Shown: one piece after another, positions 5,945 through 7,262 of the stretch | Position numbering within the stretch: the stretch's first letter is position 1 | How the letters are laid out: each line of letters begins with the position of its first letter | NCBI GenBank assembly: GCA_030642205.1 | Contig: DAOWOF010000114.1 | Location: 1 to 7,262 of the forward strand | Source of the DNA: Desulfobacteraceae bacterium | GTDB taxonomy: Bacteria > Desulfobacterota > DSM-4660 > Desulfatiglandales > Desulfatiglandaceae | Length of the DNA: 7,262 bases | Direction: 5' to 3' | Made by a program: the position numbers and the translations under genes | Notes under the pieces: generated by a model | Told to the model about the DNA's origin: nothing | What the model saw: only the letters and a program-made list of their open reading frames with translations | The model's database searches: none

Positions 5945-7111
5945 TTATCGCCTGGGCATTTTTAATCCTTTTGTTGCGATTATAGTCCTCTGAATCTCTG
6001 ATGTTCCGGCATAGATTGTTTCAACAATGCTGGTTTGGTAATACTTCTGGATAGAACCCTTAAGCTTTGCCCATTTTGAGTCCTCAACAAGTTGATTATA
6101 GAGTCCTAACATATCCATGCCCAGATTAGTAATTCTCTGCGCGACTTCAGTGGCAAATAATTTTTCCATAGATGCTTCATAGGTAGGAATTCTTCCGGAA
6201 TCCAGAATATGTGCCAAATTATAATATAATAAATATGTAGCTTTGATCTCAATTGCCATTTGGGCTAATCTCTGACGTATCAAAGGATTCTTTGCAATGG
6301 GTTTATCGTCTACTATGGTTTCTTTTGCATACTTAATCATTATATCAAAAATTCTTCTATACCGGCCAAGGGGAAAATTGCGTTCAAAATCAAGAGCCGA
6401 CATCATATAATAAAATCCTTGATTAACTTTCCCTACGATGTTTTCTTTTGGTACTTTTACATCCTCATAGGATACTTCATTGGTTCTCCAGCCAGCCATG
6501 GTTATAATTGGTCCGATGGTAATACCAGGGGATTTTAAATCAACAATCATCATTGAAATCCCCTTGTGTTTCGCTGCTTCAAAATCTGTCCTGGCTGCGA
6601 GCCAATGATAATCTGCAATATGACAGCTGGTATTAAACAGCTTGTTCCCATTTAAAAGAAAATAATCCCCTTTATCCTCTGCGCGCATACTTATAGCAGA
6701 AAGATCCGAGCCAGCCTGGGGCTCAGTATATCCAAGGGCAAATTCAATTTCACCAGTGGATATGCGGGGCAGCCATTCTTTTTTCATAGCCTCACTGCCA
6801 AAACGCATGATAGTGGGTCCTGCCATATGAGCAGCTACGAAACCAAATGGCACTCCCATATACCCCATTTCATCCCTTATAGCATAGCATGTCGCTTCAG
6901 AGGCCTCCAATCCTCCATATTCTTTTGACCATCCGGGCGTAAGCCATCCTTTGGCGGCGATTTTTTTTATGATTTCCCTTCCCAGAGGCGCGCCATAAAT
7001 ATCTCCATTATCTTCGGTTTCCCTGAACATTTCAGGAGTGCCTTCTTTTTCTATAAACTCCCTTAATTCCTGCCGTACTTTTAAATCTTCTTTCGTAAAT
7101 TCAAAATCCAT
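5945..7111 (-). CDS. Acyl-CoA dehydrogenase, catalytic subunit of a probable two-subunit enzyme
   Basis: This 388-residue FAD-dependent acyl-CoA dehydrogenase introduces a 2,3-double bond into an acyl-CoA and passes electrons to electron-transfer flavoprotein. The N-terminal helical domain carries KGWLTPGWSKEYGG (54-67). The middle domain has the signature ALGYTEPQAGSDLSAI (125-140) and MAGWRTNEVSYEDVKVP (205-221). The C-terminal domain ends with ETIYAGTSEIQRTIIA (364-379). Ala368 replaces the medium-chain-type catalytic Glu, but ALDFER (239-244) supplies Glu243 at the helix position used by isovaleryl- and long-chain-type dehydrogenases, so activity is expected. The REQFGxxIxxFQAVQ segment is missing; the corresponding stretch reads KETIVDDKPIAKNPLIRQRLAQ-like sequence around 263-284. 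Exactly that segment is present in the downstream partner, which points to a shared flavin site between subunits. AGGAGG (7121-7126) sits 9 bases before the ATG. This is the first gene of the minus-strand pair, and the 55-base gap to the second gene shows no terminator. Confidence 0.92.
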   Translation of the reverse strand: MDFEFTKEDLKVRQELREFIEKEGTPEMFRETEDNGDIYGAPLGREIIKKIAAKGWLTPGWSKEYGGLEASEATCYAIRDEMGYMGVPFGFVAAHMAGPTIMRFGSEAMKKEWLPRISTGEIEFALGYTEPQAGSDLSAISMRAEDKGDYFLLNGNKLFNTSCHIADYHWLAARTDFEAAKHKGISMMIVDLKSPGITIGPIITMAGWRTNEVSYEDVKVPKENIVGKVNQGFYYMMSALDFERNFPLGRYRRIFDIMIKYAKETIVDDKPIAKNPLIRQRLAQMAIEIKATYLLYYNLAHILDSGRIPTYEASMEKLFATEVAQRITNLGMDMLGLYNQLVEDSKWAKLKGSIQKYYQTSIVETIYAGTSEIQRTIIATKGLKMPRR

Positions 7112-7262
7112 ACCGATGAACCTCCTGATAAAATTTGATTTTAAGGGACTCGGACAAAATGTAATTTTTATTGGCTCTTAACATCTATAACCATATAATC
7201 TATGATTGTTAGAATGGCAGATCATATTAATAATGATTTTTTTAATAGGTTTGAATCAAAAT
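7112..7262 (-). other. AT-rich leader of the dehydrogenase pair, no gene seen
   Basis: This stretch lies upstream of the minus-strand dehydrogenase gene and should hold its promoter. It contains the ribosome site but no convincing coding frame. The best promoter-like pair on the minus strand is TTGATT with CATTAT at an 18-base spacing close to the window edge, which is too weak to call. Confidence 0.3.

Noticed and set aside
7221..7243. Small inverted repeat ATCAT...ATGAT followed by seven T
   Set aside because: The stem is only 5 bp and nearly all A/T, and no + strand gene ends nearby. It is too weak to be called a terminator.

Overview
The window (7262 bases, fairly AT-rich, clearly bacterial from its strong AGGAGG-type ribosome sites and hairpin-plus-T-run terminators) is densely packed with acyl-CoA metabolism genes and contains no mobile element, RNA gene, CRISPR array or regulator gene. 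The gene content (an acyl-CoA carboxylase-type carboxyltransferase, an SCP-x-type thiolase, an HMG-CoA-synthase-like protein fused to a DUF35 zinc-ribbon/OB domain, and two acyl-CoA dehydrogenases) resembles anaerobic degraders such as sulfate-reducing Desulfobacterota or syntrophs. That placement is an inference from gene content and protein style; no marker gene fixes it.

Layout. Bases 1-570 (+) are the C-terminal third of a carboxyltransferase cut by the window edge, followed by a hairpin terminator (601-647). A two-gene unit follows on +: a UPF0173-type metallo-beta-lactamase-fold hydrolase (672-1373) and an unrecognised 109-residue protein with a CCGEGGC motif (1384-1713). After a 166-base gap with a direct repeat comes a second + pair: the HMG-CoA-synthase-like/DUF35 fusion (1880-3331) and the thiolase (3435-4634), ending at a perfect 12-bp hairpin terminator (4666-4696). 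Converging on it from the right is a minus-strand pair of acyl-CoA dehydrogenases (7111-5945 then 5889-4756), with a 151-base AT-rich leader at the right edge.

How the genes may work together. The two dehydrogenases have lost complementary sets of motifs: one keeps the catalytic Glu and the YTEPxAGSD signature, the other keeps the REQFG...FQAVQH FAD segment. They are therefore best read as two subunits of one alpha2beta2 enzyme, as known for steroid-degrading ChsE-type dehydrogenases. The thiolase keeps its catalytic residues, while the HMG-CoA-synthase-like partner appears to lack the Cys, Glu and His of that family. It is thus probably a non-catalytic scaffold that delivers its DUF35 domain to the thiolase, in the manner of the BbsA-BbsB thiolase of anaerobic toluene degradation or the archaeal thiolase/HMGCS/DUF35 complex. 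Together the window looks like part of a dedicated beta-oxidation module for a bulky or branched acyl-CoA: dehydrogenation, then thiolytic cleavage, with a carboxylase nearby. The substrate cannot be told from the sequence, and no hydratase, hydroxyacyl-CoA dehydrogenase or CoA-ligase/transferase lies inside the window.
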